From: JBKPFU01 sp046728975 | Lineage (GTDB): Bacteria; Actinomycetota; Thermoleophilia; Gaiellales; Gaiellaceae | Reading direction: 5' to 3' | Assembly (NCBI GenBank): GCA_046728975.1 | Contig: JBKPFU010000072.1 | Location: 1 to 25,939, forward strand | Length of the DNA: 25,939 nucleotides | Position numbers and translations under genes: made by a program | In this document: piece by piece, positions 12,800 through 19,985 of the stretch | Numbering within the stretch: position 1 is the stretch's first letter | Layout: each line of letters opens with the position of its first letter | Notes under the pieces: model-generated | What the model was told of the DNA's origin: nothing | Databases searched by the model: none | What the model saw: the letters and a program-made list of their open reading frames with translations, nothing else

Positions 12800-13025
12800 C
12801 CGGAGGGCGTTGCTGGGCGGCGCGCTGGCGGAAACCGGAGCGCGCCATCGCCGCGAGGATCGCCTCGCGGTCGGTGCGCTGGTCGTCCCAGACCAGGGTC
12901 ACCTGACCCATCAGGTTCGCATTCGCGAACTCGAGACCCTCGTGGCCCTCGAGCGCGGCGGCGAGCCGCTGCACGCAGCGTTCGCAGCGGATGCCGCTGA
13001 CCTCGATCGTCTCCGTCCGAGTCAT
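12792..13025 (-). CDS. HMA-domain heavy-metal-binding protein
   Basis: A 77-aa protein with the ferredoxin-like heavy-metal-associated fold. The N-terminal SGIRCERCVQRLAAAL gives C14-x2-C17, the CxxC metal site of copper chaperones and P-type ATPase N-domains, followed by the usual strand-helix pattern to about residue 67. The usual GMxC is GIRC here. It lies 7 nt downstream of the glutamate-cysteine ligase-like gene on the same strand, so it probably shares that transcript. Copper is the most common ligand in the family but the metal cannot be read. The C-terminal codons fall in repeat copy B. Confidence 0.85.
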   Translation of the reverse strand: MTRTETIEVSGIRCERCVQRLAAALEGHEGLEFANANLMGQVTLVWDDQRTDREAILAAMARSGFRQRAAQQRPPGF

Positions 13026-13032
13026 TCGTCGC

Positions 13033-14109
13033 TCAGGAGGCTACCGTCCGCTCCACGAGGTCGGCGCAGACGTCGTCGAGGCCACGGGCGCGCCCGACTT
13101 CCAGCTGGCGGTCGCCCTCGCACCGGCGCCCGTCCAGGGGATCGAGGAGCGGCGAAGCGTCGATCCGGGATGTCAGCTCGGCGAACAGGTCAGGGACGGT
13201 GACCAGGCGCTCGCCGTCGGGGTGGATCAACTCGGCGCGCGGGCCGAACCGGAGCGCGGCCCAGCGGTTCTGGGAGTAGATGCCGCGCCCGGACGGGTCG
13301 AGCGGCTTCCGCTCCTCACTCTGGGCCATCGCGCAGAGCGCCTGCACGAGCGCCACAAACGCGCCCGTGAGCTCGACGCCCGTCGGCTGGTCCGGCATGC
13401 GGATCTCGAGCGTGCCGAACTTCGGATGTGGACGGAGGTCCCACCAGAAGCGCGTGTAGTCCTCCGCAAGCCCAAGGCGGACGAAGCGCTCGACGAAACG
13501 CTCCCAACCCTCGTAGCCGGAGAAGGCGGGGGGCGCGCCGTGGCGCGGCAGCTGGGCGAGGATCTCGGCGCGGTTCGACGCGAGGCCCGTCTCCTCACCT
13601 GCGAGGTACGGCGAGTTCGCCGATAGCGCCAGCACGAGCGGAAGCCAGGGCAGCACGCCTTCGAGGACGTGCATGCACGTCTCCGCGCTCGGCATTCCAA
13701 CGTGGACGTGCAGGCCGTTTACCCCCTGCCGCAGCGCCGAGATGCCTGCGTACTCGACGAACTCGCGATAGCGCTGGTCGGGCGCGATCTCCTGCTCCTC
13801 GGGCCTCGCGATCGGGTGACTGCCGCCCGCCGCGATACGGAGCCCATGCTGTGCCGCGATCTCGGCGGCTCCGCGCCGAACCGCCCGGATCGCCTCGAGC
13901 GCGTCCTCCGGCGTCTTGCACTTGTTCGTGTTCAGCTCGACGACCCAGGCGAAGAGCTCGGTCTTGAGCTTCCCGGGCAGCTTTGTCGACTCGGATTCGC
14001 GGACGAGTGTCTCGACCGCCGGTGCGGGGTCGTTGCTCTCGCCGTCGAAGATCATCACCTCCTCCTCGACGCCGACCGTCAGCGCGTCTCCCCAGTTCTC
14101 CTCGATCAC
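13033..14109 (-). CDS. Glutamate-cysteine ligase family protein (YbdK/GCS2 type)
   Basis: Carboxylate-amine ligase of 358 aa, cytoplasmic, ATP-dependent. Motifs are VGVEEEVMIFD (about residues 12-22), AAGGSHPIA, NGLHVHVGMPS (about 130), SANSPYLAGEETGLASNRAE and LEIRMPDQPTG, all typical of the GCS2 family that includes E. coli YbdK (weak gamma-glutamylcysteine synthesis) and EgtA-like enzymes. The physiological product in this organism is uncertain. GTG 14109 starts 9 residues before the first motif; no strong ribosome-binding site precedes it. Last-but-one gene of a leftward group with the flavoprotein, the zinc-ribbon protein (42-nt gap) and the HMA protein, which hints at thiol or metal homeostasis. 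Confidence 0.88.
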   Translation of the reverse strand: MIEENWGDALTVGVEEEVMIFDGESNDPAPAVETLVRESESTKLPGKLKTELFAWVVELNTNKCKTPEDALEAIRAVRRGAAEIAAQHGLRIAAGGSHPIARPEEQEIAPDQRYREFVEYAGISALRQGVNGLHVHVGMPSAETCMHVLEGVLPWLPLVLALSANSPYLAGEETGLASNRAEILAQLPRHGAPPAFSGYEGWERFVERFVRLGLAEDYTRFWWDLRPHPKFGTLEIRMPDQPTGVELTGAFVALVQALCAMAQSEERKPLDPSGRGIYSQNRWAALRFGPRAELIHPDGERLVTVPDLFAELTSRIDASPLLDPLDGRRCEGDRQLEVGRARGLDDVCADLVERTVAS

Positions 14110-14151
14110 GGCGCGAACCGTAACGGCGGGGCAGCGGACAGTCGCCGAGCG

Positions 14152-14421
14152 CTACGCGGCGAAGCCGAGGCTCGCGACGCCACGGAGGTCGAGCCAATAG
14201 CGCGTGCCGTCGGTGACGATCCGCATGAGCACCGCCTCGCAGTGGGGGCAGCGGACAACGACGCCCGGTGCGTGGGCGTAAACGGTTAGCGCGCCGACGG
14301 CGTCGGCGGCGCCGCAGCCGTCACACACGCTCGTCGCTGTCGTCATCTCGAGCGCGAAGACCTCATGCAGCAGCCCCGCGATCGCGTTGCCGTCCAGCGT
14401 CAGTGCGGACTCGTCCATCAT
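14152..14421 (-). CDS. Small zinc-ribbon protein (DUF6510-like)
   Basis: An 89-aa hypothetical protein with two CxxC pairs, SVCDGCG (about residues 32-37) and VRCPHCEAV (about 56-63), forming a probable zinc ribbon. ATG 14421 shares its A with the TGA stop of the upstream flavoprotein gene, so translation is coupled. In actinobacteria such proteins are often found beside ferredoxin-reductase-like genes and a sulfite-oxidase-type molybdoenzyme; that last partner is not here. A rubredoxin-like electron role is not excluded, but zinc is more likely. Confidence 0.75.
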   Translation of the reverse strand: MMDESALTLDGNAIAGLLHEVFALEMTTATSVCDGCGAADAVGALTVYAHAPGVVVRCPHCEAVLMRIVTDGTRYWLDLRGVASLGFAA

Positions 14422-15173
14422 CAGCCTCCCGTCGGGCCGAAGCGCTCGGTCTTCACGCGCTCCGGCCGATATCCGAGCTCGACGACCAGCGTAGCCACGG
14501 CCTCGACGAACGGCGTCGGCCCGCAGACGAATACGCTCGGTCCGCGCTCGGCCGGCCAGGCGACCTCCTCGAGTATCGCCCGGTCGACACGGCGCGTGTA
14601 ACCCGCCCACCCAGGTGGTTGCGACCGCGTGAGCGTGTGCACGACCTCGAAAGTGCGGCCGTTTGCGGCAAGCCGTTCGAGCTCTTGCGCGTAGATCACG
14701 TCTTCGATCGACCGCGACGAATACAGCAGTCGCATGGGCACCTGGCTCGCGATCGCGGCGTGACGGCGCGCCATCGCCATCAACGGCACAACGCCGGAGC
14801 CGCCGCCGACCAGCAGCACGGGAGCCGCGTCGTCTTCGTCCCAGACGAAGAAGCCGCCGATCGGGCCGCGGATCTCGACCTGGTCTCCGACGCGCATCTC
14901 CTCGACGAGATACGGCGAGACCTCGCCGTCCGCCAGCAGCTCGACCGTCAGCTCGATCCTCGTCCCGTCGGGCGCCGACGCGATCGAGTAGCTGCGCTGC
15001 GCCTGGTAGCCATCCTCCGCCGTCAGCCGTACGTCGACATGCTGTCCAGGCCAATGGCCGGGCCACTCGGGGCGGTCGAACGCAAGCGTGCGCACGCGAG
15101 GCGTCTCTTCGATCGTCTCCACGAGCTCGGCCACAGCCCACGCGAGTCGTCCCGGTACCGCCGCGCGTGCCAC
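14421..15173 (-). CDS. Ferredoxin reductase-like FAD/NAD(P)H oxidoreductase
   Basis: A 250-aa flavoprotein of the ferredoxin-NADP reductase family. FAD motif RSYSIAS (about residues 60-66), pyridine nucleotide motif LLVGGGSGVVPLMAM (about 120-133), YSSRS, and C-terminal VFVCGPTPFVEAV (about 213-225). It ends after the NAD domain with no fused ferredoxin, so it must pass electrons to a separate partner. GTG 15173 is the first usable start; the frame stays open further upstream but does not resemble the family. First gene of the leftward group; the electron partner is not evident in the window. Confidence 0.86.
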   Translation of the reverse strand: MARAAVPGRLAWAVAELVETIEETPRVRTLAFDRPEWPGHWPGQHVDVRLTAEDGYQAQRSYSIASAPDGTRIELTVELLADGEVSPYLVEEMRVGDQVEIRGPIGGFFVWDEDDAAPVLLVGGGSGVVPLMAMARRHAAIASQVPMRLLYSSRSIEDVIYAQELERLAANGRTFEVVHTLTRSQPPGWAGYTRRVDRAILEEVAWPAERGPSVFVCGPTPFVEAVATLVVELGYRPERVKTERFGPTGG

Positions 15174-15211
15174 CGTCGCATCTTCGTTCAGCCGATGGCG
15201 TCGGACATCCA

Positions 15212-15260
15212 GTCGCGGGCAGTGAACGCCGCAAATTGCGTAAAGCGGCGAGTCCGCGAC
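15212..15260. other. Nested hairpin in a divergent intergenic region
   Basis: GTCGCGG (15212-15218) pairs with CCGCGAC (15254-15260), and inside it CGCCGC (15227-15232) pairs with GCGGCG (15245-15250). It lies between the flavoprotein start (15173) and the PRC-barrel gene start (15317), so it may be part of a leader or an operator. I see no clear -35/-10 pair. Confidence 0.45.
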
Positions 15261-15300
15261 CGTTAGGGGCGGCGTTGATCGGGAAGCCGTGCAGCGAGCG

Positions 15301-15313
15301 AAAGGAGGTGATC
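15301..15313 (+). promoter_or_regulatory. Full-length Shine-Dalgarno sequence
   Basis: AAAGGAGGTGATC is complementary over 13 nt to the conserved 3' end of bacterial 16S rRNA. Its GGAGG lies 8 nt before ATG 15317. Most genes in this window have weak or coupled initiation sites, so this one suggests strong translation. Confidence 0.9.
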
Positions 15314-15316
15314 TCG

Positions 15317-15877
15317 ATGGCCACTGAAATCTGGGCGTATCACGATCAACGGCTCGCCGAGCTCGATCTGACCGGCTTCGAGGTCGAGACGCGCGACGGC
15401 GTGATCGGTCGCGTGGACCGCGCGAGCAAGTCGATCAGCGGGAGTTATCTCGTCATCGACCCCGGGCCGTCGATGCCGCTCGGCCGCCGAGTCGTCGTCC
15501 CGGCGGGGATCGTCGACACCGTCGACCTGGACGATCGAAGGCTGCTCGTCCAAGCCGGCCGCGATGAGATTCTCAGCGCTCCGGAGTTCGATCCTGAGCG
15601 GCCGTTCGACGAAGCGGCGCGGGACCGGATCGGCGCGCACTACACGTCGCGCGAGGAGCGAAGCCGGCGACAAGAGCAACGGCCGCGTCGGCAACCGTCG
15701 ACGAAGGCTACGAGCCGTGGCCGGGCGTCTTCGTCAAGACGCCGCTCGCGCGCGACGCAGAGCGACGAACCGACGAAGGAGGAGCTCTACAACCAGGCCA
15801 AGCGGCTCGGTATCGAAGGCCGGTCGAAGATGGACAAGACGCAGCTGAAGCGCGCCGTTCAGCGCCGCAGCAAGTAA
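15317..15877 (+). CDS. PRC-barrel protein with basic linker and Rho_N/SAP-like tail
   Basis: A 186-aa protein. The N-terminal PRC-barrel (about residues 15-95, GFEVETRDGVIGRVDRASKS) is followed by an Arg/Ser-rich basic linker (about 113-150). The C-terminal helical motif, PTKEELYNQAKRLGIEGRSK then MDKTQLKRAVQ (about 152-183), resembles the Rho N-terminal or SAP-like nucleic-acid-binding fold. No catalytic residues are evident. Together these suggest a nucleic-acid-associated or stress-related role, but this is inference. Preceded by a perfect Shine-Dalgarno sequence, so it may be abundant, and followed by a terminator hairpin. Confidence 0.78.
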   Translation: MATEIWAYHDQRLAELDLTGFEVETRDGVIGRVDRASKSISGSYLVIDPGPSMPLGRRVVVPAGIVDTVDLDDRRLLVQAGRDEILSAPEFDPERPFDEAARDRIGAHYTSREERSRRQEQRPRRQPSTKATSRGRASSSRRRSRATQSDEPTKEELYNQAKRLGIEGRSKMDKTQLKRAVQRRSK

Positions 15878-15900
15878 CACTCGTCCTCGACGGCGACCAA

Positions 15901-15928
15901 TGGAGCCCGCGACACCGCGGGCTTCATT
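15901..15928 (+). terminator. Terminator hairpin after the PRC-barrel gene
   Basis: TGGAGCCCGCG (15901-15911) pairs with CGCGGGCTTCA (15916-15926) around a 4-nt loop, with one G-U pair, then TT. It lies 24 nt after the PRC-barrel stop and 39 nt before the next start. Confidence 0.7.
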
Positions 15929-15966
15929 CACCCTTCGCCTGTGACGCGACGAGAGGAGGCGATCGG

Positions 15967-17352
15967 ATGGCCAAGGAGCACTACGACCTGATCGTGATCG
16001 GAGGCGGATCCGCCGCTCGAGACGGCGCGAACAAGGCAAGGACCGACTATGGGGCGGGGGTCGCGCTTGTCGAGGGCGAGCGCTGGGGCGGCAGCTGCCC
16101 CAACGTCGCATGCGTGCCGAGCAAGGCCTATCTCGTCGCCGCCGAGCTCGCACACGAGATCAACACGCTCGCGGAACGGATCGGCATCGAAGCAGGCCCC
16201 GCCACGGTAAACCTCCAGAAGGTCTACGCCCGCAAGGAGACCCTGAAGAAGCCGCAGGAGAAGTGGATCGAGGACCTCGAGGCGGCCGGCTTCGCCACCT
16301 ACACCGGCACCGCAACCTTCGTCGATCCGCAGACCATCCGCGTCGGCGACGCGGAGTTGACGGCCGAGCGGATCCTGATCGCGACGGGCTCCCGTACCGC
16401 CGTGCCGGCGATCGACGGCATCGACGAGATCGACTGGATCGACCACATCTCGGCGCTCGAGCTAACGGCGCTCCCAACGTCGATGCTCGTCGTCGGCGCT
16501 GGGGCCGTCGGCCTCGAGCTCGGCCAGGCCTTTTCGCGCTTCGGGTCCGACGTCACGATCGTCGACGCGCTCGACCAGATCGCGCCGCGCTCCGATCTCC
16601 AGTCTGCAAACGAGCTCCAGGCGGCGCTCGAGGCGGAGGGGATCCCGCTCGTGCTCGGCAGCTTCGTCAAGAGCGTCGCGCGCGAGGATGGGACGATCCG
16701 CGCCGCGATCGTTCCGCGCGACGGCGCAGGCGAGCGCGAGCTGCGCGTGGAGCAGGTTCTGCTCGCGTCGGGCCGCGTCCCGAACATCGAAGAGCTGAAT
16801 CTCGACGCCGTCGGCGTCGAGACCTCGAAACTCGGCATCGTCGTCGACAAGCACCTCCGAACGAGCGTGCCCGGGATCTGGGCCGCGGGCGACGTGAACG
16901 GCATGACCCAGTTCACGCCGGTCGCACAGTACGAAGCGCGCGTCGCGATCGACGACATGTTCGGCAATGGCCGGGTTGCCGACTACTCGGTCCTCCCGAC
17001 CGCGATCTTCACCGATCCAGAGCTGGCCGCCGTTGGGCTGACGGAGGAGGACGCACGGGAGCAGGGGCTCGAGTTCGAGACGGTGGTTCATCCCGCGAAG
17101 TACGTGCGCCGGTCGAGCTACATCGACCAGGAGCACGGGCTGTACAAGATCGTCTTCGAGCGCTCCAGCCGGCACGTGCTCGGGCTGCACGTCGTCACCC
17201 GCGGCGCGAGCGACGTGGTTCAGGGTCTGTCAGTGTCGATGCGCCTCGGCGTCACGGTCGACGAGCTCGCCGCGGCTCACCACACGTTTCCGACCTTTGG
17301 CGAGGGCGTGAAGGCGGCCGCCGAACAGGCTCGAGTGAAGGTTCCGGCCTAG
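15967..17352 (+). CDS. Pyridine nucleotide-disulfide oxidoreductase (MerA/Lpd-like)
   Basis: FAD-dependent NAD(P)H oxidoreductase of 461 aa. FAD motif DLIVIGGGSAARDG (about residues 7-20), redox disulfide C44/C49 in GGSCPNVACVPSK, NAD(P) motif VVGAGAVGLELGQAFSRFG (about 177-195), FAD motif WAAGDVNG and a C-terminal dimer domain. The C-terminal signature reads HTFPTFGEG, so the acid-base His of dihydrolipoamide dehydrogenase (HAHPT) is Phe441. The protein also lacks the C-terminal Cys pair of mercuric reductase. It therefore fits neither enzyme fully; its substrate is unknown. GAGAGGAGG lies 7-15 nt before ATG 15967. A single-gene unit with terminators on both sides. Confidence 0.88.
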   Translation: MAKEHYDLIVIGGGSAARDGANKARTDYGAGVALVEGERWGGSCPNVACVPSKAYLVAAELAHEINTLAERIGIEAGPATVNLQKVYARKETLKKPQEKWIEDLEAAGFATYTGTATFVDPQTIRVGDAELTAERILIATGSRTAVPAIDGIDEIDWIDHISALELTALPTSMLVVGAGAVGLELGQAFSRFGSDVTIVDALDQIAPRSDLQSANELQAALEAEGIPLVLGSFVKSVAREDGTIRAAIVPRDGAGERELRVEQVLLASGRVPNIEELNLDAVGVETSKLGIVVDKHLRTSVPGIWAAGDVNGMTQFTPVAQYEARVAIDDMFGNGRVADYSVLPTAIFTDPELAAVGLTEEDAREQGLEFETVVHPAKYVRRSSYIDQEHGLYKIVFERSSRHVLGLHVVTRGASDVVQGLSVSMRLGVTVDELAAAHHTFPTFGEGVKAAAEQARVKVPA

Positions 17353-17543
17353 CCGGCGCCGGCGACGCGCCTCGCGAGGCGCGTCACTGCGTACGCGGAG
17401 CCCGCGACCGCCGCGGACAGGAGCCCGACCAGGTTGGTCGTCACACACGTGCGGCAGGCGTTGCAGCAGACTGCGGCCATCGGCGCGTGCTCGCCGTACC
17501 TCCCGGCGGCCTGCGCCACCCGCCCCGCCCAGATCTGCTTCAT
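17349..17543 (-). CDS. Possible small Cys-rich membrane protein
   Basis: A 64-aa reading frame with a Cys cluster (VCCNACRTC, about residues 25-33) followed by one hydrophobic helix (LVGLLSAAVAGSAYAV) and a basic end (TRLARRV). This looks like a small membrane protein with a metal or redox motif, but no family is recognised. It starts at ATG 17543 with no clear ribosome-binding site and overlaps the convergent flavoprotein stop by 4 nt. The terminator at 17575-17611 separates it from htrA, so it would need its own promoter. It could also be chance coding. Confidence 0.4.
   Translation of the reverse strand: MKQIWAGRVAQAAGRYGEHAPMAAVCCNACRTCVTTNLVGLLSAAVAGSAYAVTRLARRVAGAG
17352..17385. terminator. 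Two adjacent perfect palindromes after the flavoprotein gene
   Basis: GCCGGCGCCGGC (17352-17363) is directly followed by a 22-nt perfect palindrome (17364-17385, arms GACGCGCCTCG/CGAGGCGCGTC). They lie at the flavoprotein stop and could form a strong hairpin that ends its transcript, although no T tract follows. They overlap the last codons of the possible small gene on the other strand. Confidence 0.55.
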
Positions 17544-17574
17544 GGACTAAAGGCCACTCGTCCCCGCGGAAAAT

Positions 17575-17611
17575 AGAAGGAGGCCCGGGGCAGGCATCCG
17601 GGCCTCCTTCT
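17575..17611 (-). terminator. Intrinsic terminator of htrA
   Basis: A 14-bp perfect stem (17575-17588 with 17598-17611) with a 9-nt loop. In the leftward direction the stem is followed by a T-rich run (17574 down to 17569), so it most likely terminates htrA transcription coming from 17690. A second, less regular GC-rich hairpin sits between it and the htrA stop (about 17617-17655). The stretch 17544-17689 holds no gene. Confidence 0.8.
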
Positions 17612-17689
17612 CTCCGCTCCCGGCGGCCGCGCTGGCTTACGGCCGCGCCGGGAGTTGGGCCCCAGGGGTTGAGGGGCCTGATTGGACGG

Positions 17690-18883
17690 TCAGCCTTGGG
17701 GAGAGGATCGCTGCCGTCCAAGCTTGACGTTCAAAGTCATCTTGTTGTCTCCGTGGTAGAGCTCGAGCTCGACGGTGTCGCCGGGCTTCTTCGATGTCAC
17801 AACGTCACGCAGGTCGTCGATCGAGTTGAGCGAGCGGCCATCGGCCTTGACTAGCAGGTCGCCTCCGACCGTGTATGTCTCGCCGCCGACCACGACCTGC
17901 TGGTCGCCGGCCTTGAGCCCGGCAGCGGCGGCTCCGCTGCCGGGCTCGACATGTGCGACCAGCACGCCGTGTGAAGAGGGGAGCCGGAACAGCTTGGCGA
18001 CCTGGGGCGAGATTTCCTGCCCCTGGATCCCGAGCTGTGGATGCTGGACCTTGCCGTTCTTGATCAGCTGCGCGGCGACGCGCTTGACCGTGTTCACCGG
18101 GATCGCGAACCCGATCCCGACGTTGCCCTCGCTCGTGCCGCCGGTTTCGATCTTTGCGTTCACGCCGATGACCTGACCGCTTGCGTTCAAGAGCGGGCCG
18201 CCTGAGTTGCCCTTGTTGATCTGGGCGTCGGTCTGGACCACGTGGTCGATCGGATAGTCGTTGGGCGCCGTGATCGAGCGCTGGAGAGCGCTGACGATCC
18301 CGGCGGTGATCGTCCGGGTGAGCCCGAAGGGGTTCCCGATTGCGACGACGGAATCGCCAACGCGCACACGGTCGGAATCACCGAGAGGCAGCGGCGTCAG
18401 CGCGCGCGAGCGCGCATCGACCTCGAGCACGGCGAGGTCGGTCGACGCATCCACACCGACCACGCGGGCCTTCATGCTGTCCCGGTTCGAGAAGCTGACC
18501 TGGACGTTCTGCGAGCCCTGGACGACGTGGTAGTTCGTCACGATGTGGCCGCTCTTGTCGATCACGAAACCCGAGCCGAGCGCCTTCTGCGTCTGGCGCT
18601 CGGGAACGCCGAACCCGAAGGGGTCGACCTGCTCGACGACCGTGGTCGACGTGATCTGCACGACGCCCGGCGCGCTCCGGCGGTAGATCGCGTTGATCGA
18701 GAGCGCCTTGCCACGCTCGAAGGCCGCCGCGAGGGGCGCCGGTGCGGGCTGCTCGATGCGCTGGATCGTGGTCGAGTTGTCGAACGCACCGAACGCCGCG
18801 GCGCCGCCGAGCGCGACGCCGGCGCCGAGAATGGCTGCCAGGACGAGGGCGGCGACGGGGATGGCCAGCGAGCGAGGTCGCAC
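17690..18883 (-). CDS. htrA: HtrA/DegP-like serine protease with PDZ domain
   Basis: Membrane-anchored extracytoplasmic protease of 397 aa for protein quality control. One N-terminal membrane segment or signal anchor (about residues 7-32), trypsin-like domain (about 70-270) and a single PDZ domain (about 290-385). The catalytic triad is intact: H119 (TNYHVV), D149 (STDLAVLEV) and S227 (NKGNSGGP). GTG 18883 gives a normal N-terminus with basic residues before the membrane helix. TATAAG lies about 7-12 nt upstream of the GTG, which would fit a leaderless transcript. Three TTAAG direct repeats lie further upstream (18907-18955). Confidence 0.95.
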   Translation of the reverse strand: MRPRSLAIPVAALVLAAILGAGVALGGAAAFGAFDNSTTIQRIEQPAPAPLAAAFERGKALSINAIYRRSAPGVVQITSTTVVEQVDPFGFGVPERQTQKALGSGFVIDKSGHIVTNYHVVQGSQNVQVSFSNRDSMKARVVGVDASTDLAVLEVDARSRALTPLPLGDSDRVRVGDSVVAIGNPFGLTRTITAGIVSALQRSITAPNDYPIDHVVQTDAQINKGNSGGPLLNASGQVIGVNAKIETGGTSEGNVGIGFAIPVNTVKRVAAQLIKNGKVQHPQLGIQGQEISPQVAKLFRLPSSHGVLVAHVEPGSGAAAAGLKAGDQQVVVGGETYTVGGDLLVKADGRSLNSIDDLRDVVTSKKPGDTVELELYHGDNKMTLNVKLGRQRSSPQG

Positions 18884-19012
18884 GCGTTTCTTATAGCTCC
18901 GCCGTCTTAAGGGGCCGTTTGGGTGGATTAAGCCTCGTTTGCGCGCGCGTTAAGGATTGTTGAGCCGGCTCGGAGCCAGCACGCCCTGGCGTCGCATGCG
19001 CACAATAGAAAC
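18884..19012. promoter_or_regulatory. Divergent promoter region with three TTAAG repeats
   Basis: The gap between htrA (-) and nitrilase (+) contains TTAAGG at 18907, TTAAGC at 18928 and TTAAGG at 18950, spaced 21 and 22 nt, about two helical turns. Near each start codon is an AT-rich -10-like hexamer (TATAAG upstream of htrA; CACAAT at 19001-19006 upstream of nitrilase), so both genes may have leaderless or near-leaderless transcripts. The repeats could be a response-regulator operator; this is inference. Confidence 0.4.
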
Positions 19013-19933
19013 GTGCGGAGCAGGGTCAAGGTCGCTTGCGTTCAGGCCGAGCCGGTCGTCTTCGATCGGGACGCGACGATCGACCGACTCGCCGAGCGCG
19101 CGGCCGAGGCGGCCGCGAACGCGGCCGGGATCGTCGTCTTCCCCGAGGCGTTCGTGCCGGCCTACCCGTCCTCGGCGTGGGCGAAGGCTCTTGCCGGCTG
19201 GGCCGACGACGGCGCCAAGGCGGCGTTTGCGCTGCTCGCGCGCGAATCGGTCGAAGTTCCCGGACCGGCCGAGGAGCACATCGCGAGCATCGCTCGCGAG
19301 AACGAGCTCTGGCTGGTCACAGGCGTCACCGAACGCGATCCCGAACAGCCCGGAACGCTCTACAACTCGCTGCTCTACCACGCGCCCGACGGGACGCTCG
19401 CGTTGAAGCACCGCAAGCTCGTGCCGACGAACCACGAGCGGCTCGTCTGGGGCCAGGGTGACGGGAGCGGGCTCCGCGCCCTGGAGACCGAGTTCGGCCG
19501 GTTGGGGGGCTTGATCTGCTGGGAGAACTACATGCCGCTGGCGCGCTTCTCGCTCTACGAGTCCGGGGTCGAGATCTACATCGCCTCGACCGCGGACGAC
19601 GGCCAAGCGTGGCAGTCGACGCTCGTGCACATCGCGCGCGAGTCGCGCGCGTTCGTCATCAGCGCGTCCCACTTCCAGCGCTCGGCCGCGTATCCGAACG
19701 ACTTCCCTCTGCGCGAGCTGATCGAAGACCTGGATGTGATCGGCCGCGGCGGCAGCGCGATCCTGGCACCCGACGGGTCGTATCTCGCCGGGCCGCTCTA
19801 CGACGAGGAGGGCATCCTCTACGCCGAGCTGGACCCGGCGGTCCTCGACCAGGAACGCCAGCGCTTTGACGCCGCCGGCCACTACCACCGCCCCGACGTC
19901 CTCTCGCTGCGCGTTCGTGTAAAGCGGATGTAG
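19013..19933 (+). CDS. Nitrilase (aliphatic/aromatic nitrilase branch)
   Basis: Carbon-nitrogen hydrolase of 306 aa, converting a nitrile to a carboxylic acid and ammonia. The catalytic Glu-Lys-Cys set is visible: E45 (VVFPEAFVPAYP), K135 (KHRKLVPTNHERLVWG) and C169 (GGLICWENYMPLAR). CWENYMPL and the HERLVW segment are the signature of true nitrilases rather than amidases or ureidopropionases. GTG 19013 is the only start near the first strand, with no ribosome-binding site, and may be leaderless. It is followed after 52 nt by the ThDP enzyme, so the two may be cotranscribed; a hairpin in that gap could separate their expression. Confidence 0.92.
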   Translation: MRSRVKVACVQAEPVVFDRDATIDRLAERAAEAAANAAGIVVFPEAFVPAYPSSAWAKALAGWADDGAKAAFALLARESVEVPGPAEEHIASIARENELWLVTGVTERDPEQPGTLYNSLLYHAPDGTLALKHRKLVPTNHERLVWGQGDGSGLRALETEFGRLGGLICWENYMPLARFSLYESGVEIYIASTADDGQAWQSTLVHIARESRAFVISASHFQRSAAYPNDFPLRELIEDLDVIGRGGSAILAPDGSYLAGPLYDEEGILYAELDPAVLDQERQRFDAAGHYHRPDVLSLRVRVKRM

Positions 19934-19950
19934 ATCGTAGGCCGATCTAG

Positions 19951-19978
19951 TTTCCTTCCCGCGCTCGGGGGAAGGAAA
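19951..19978 (+). promoter_or_regulatory. Hairpin covering the ribosome-binding site of the ThDP enzyme gene
   Basis: TTTCCTTCCC (19951-19960) is the exact complement of GGGAAGGAAA (19969-19978), with an 8-nt loop. The 3' arm contains the only good Shine-Dalgarno sequence (GGGGGAAGG, 19967-19975) for GTG 19986. Folding would hide the site. In the forward direction there is no T tract, so it is not a typical intrinsic terminator. Confidence 0.6.
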
Positions 19979-19985
19979 AACGCCG

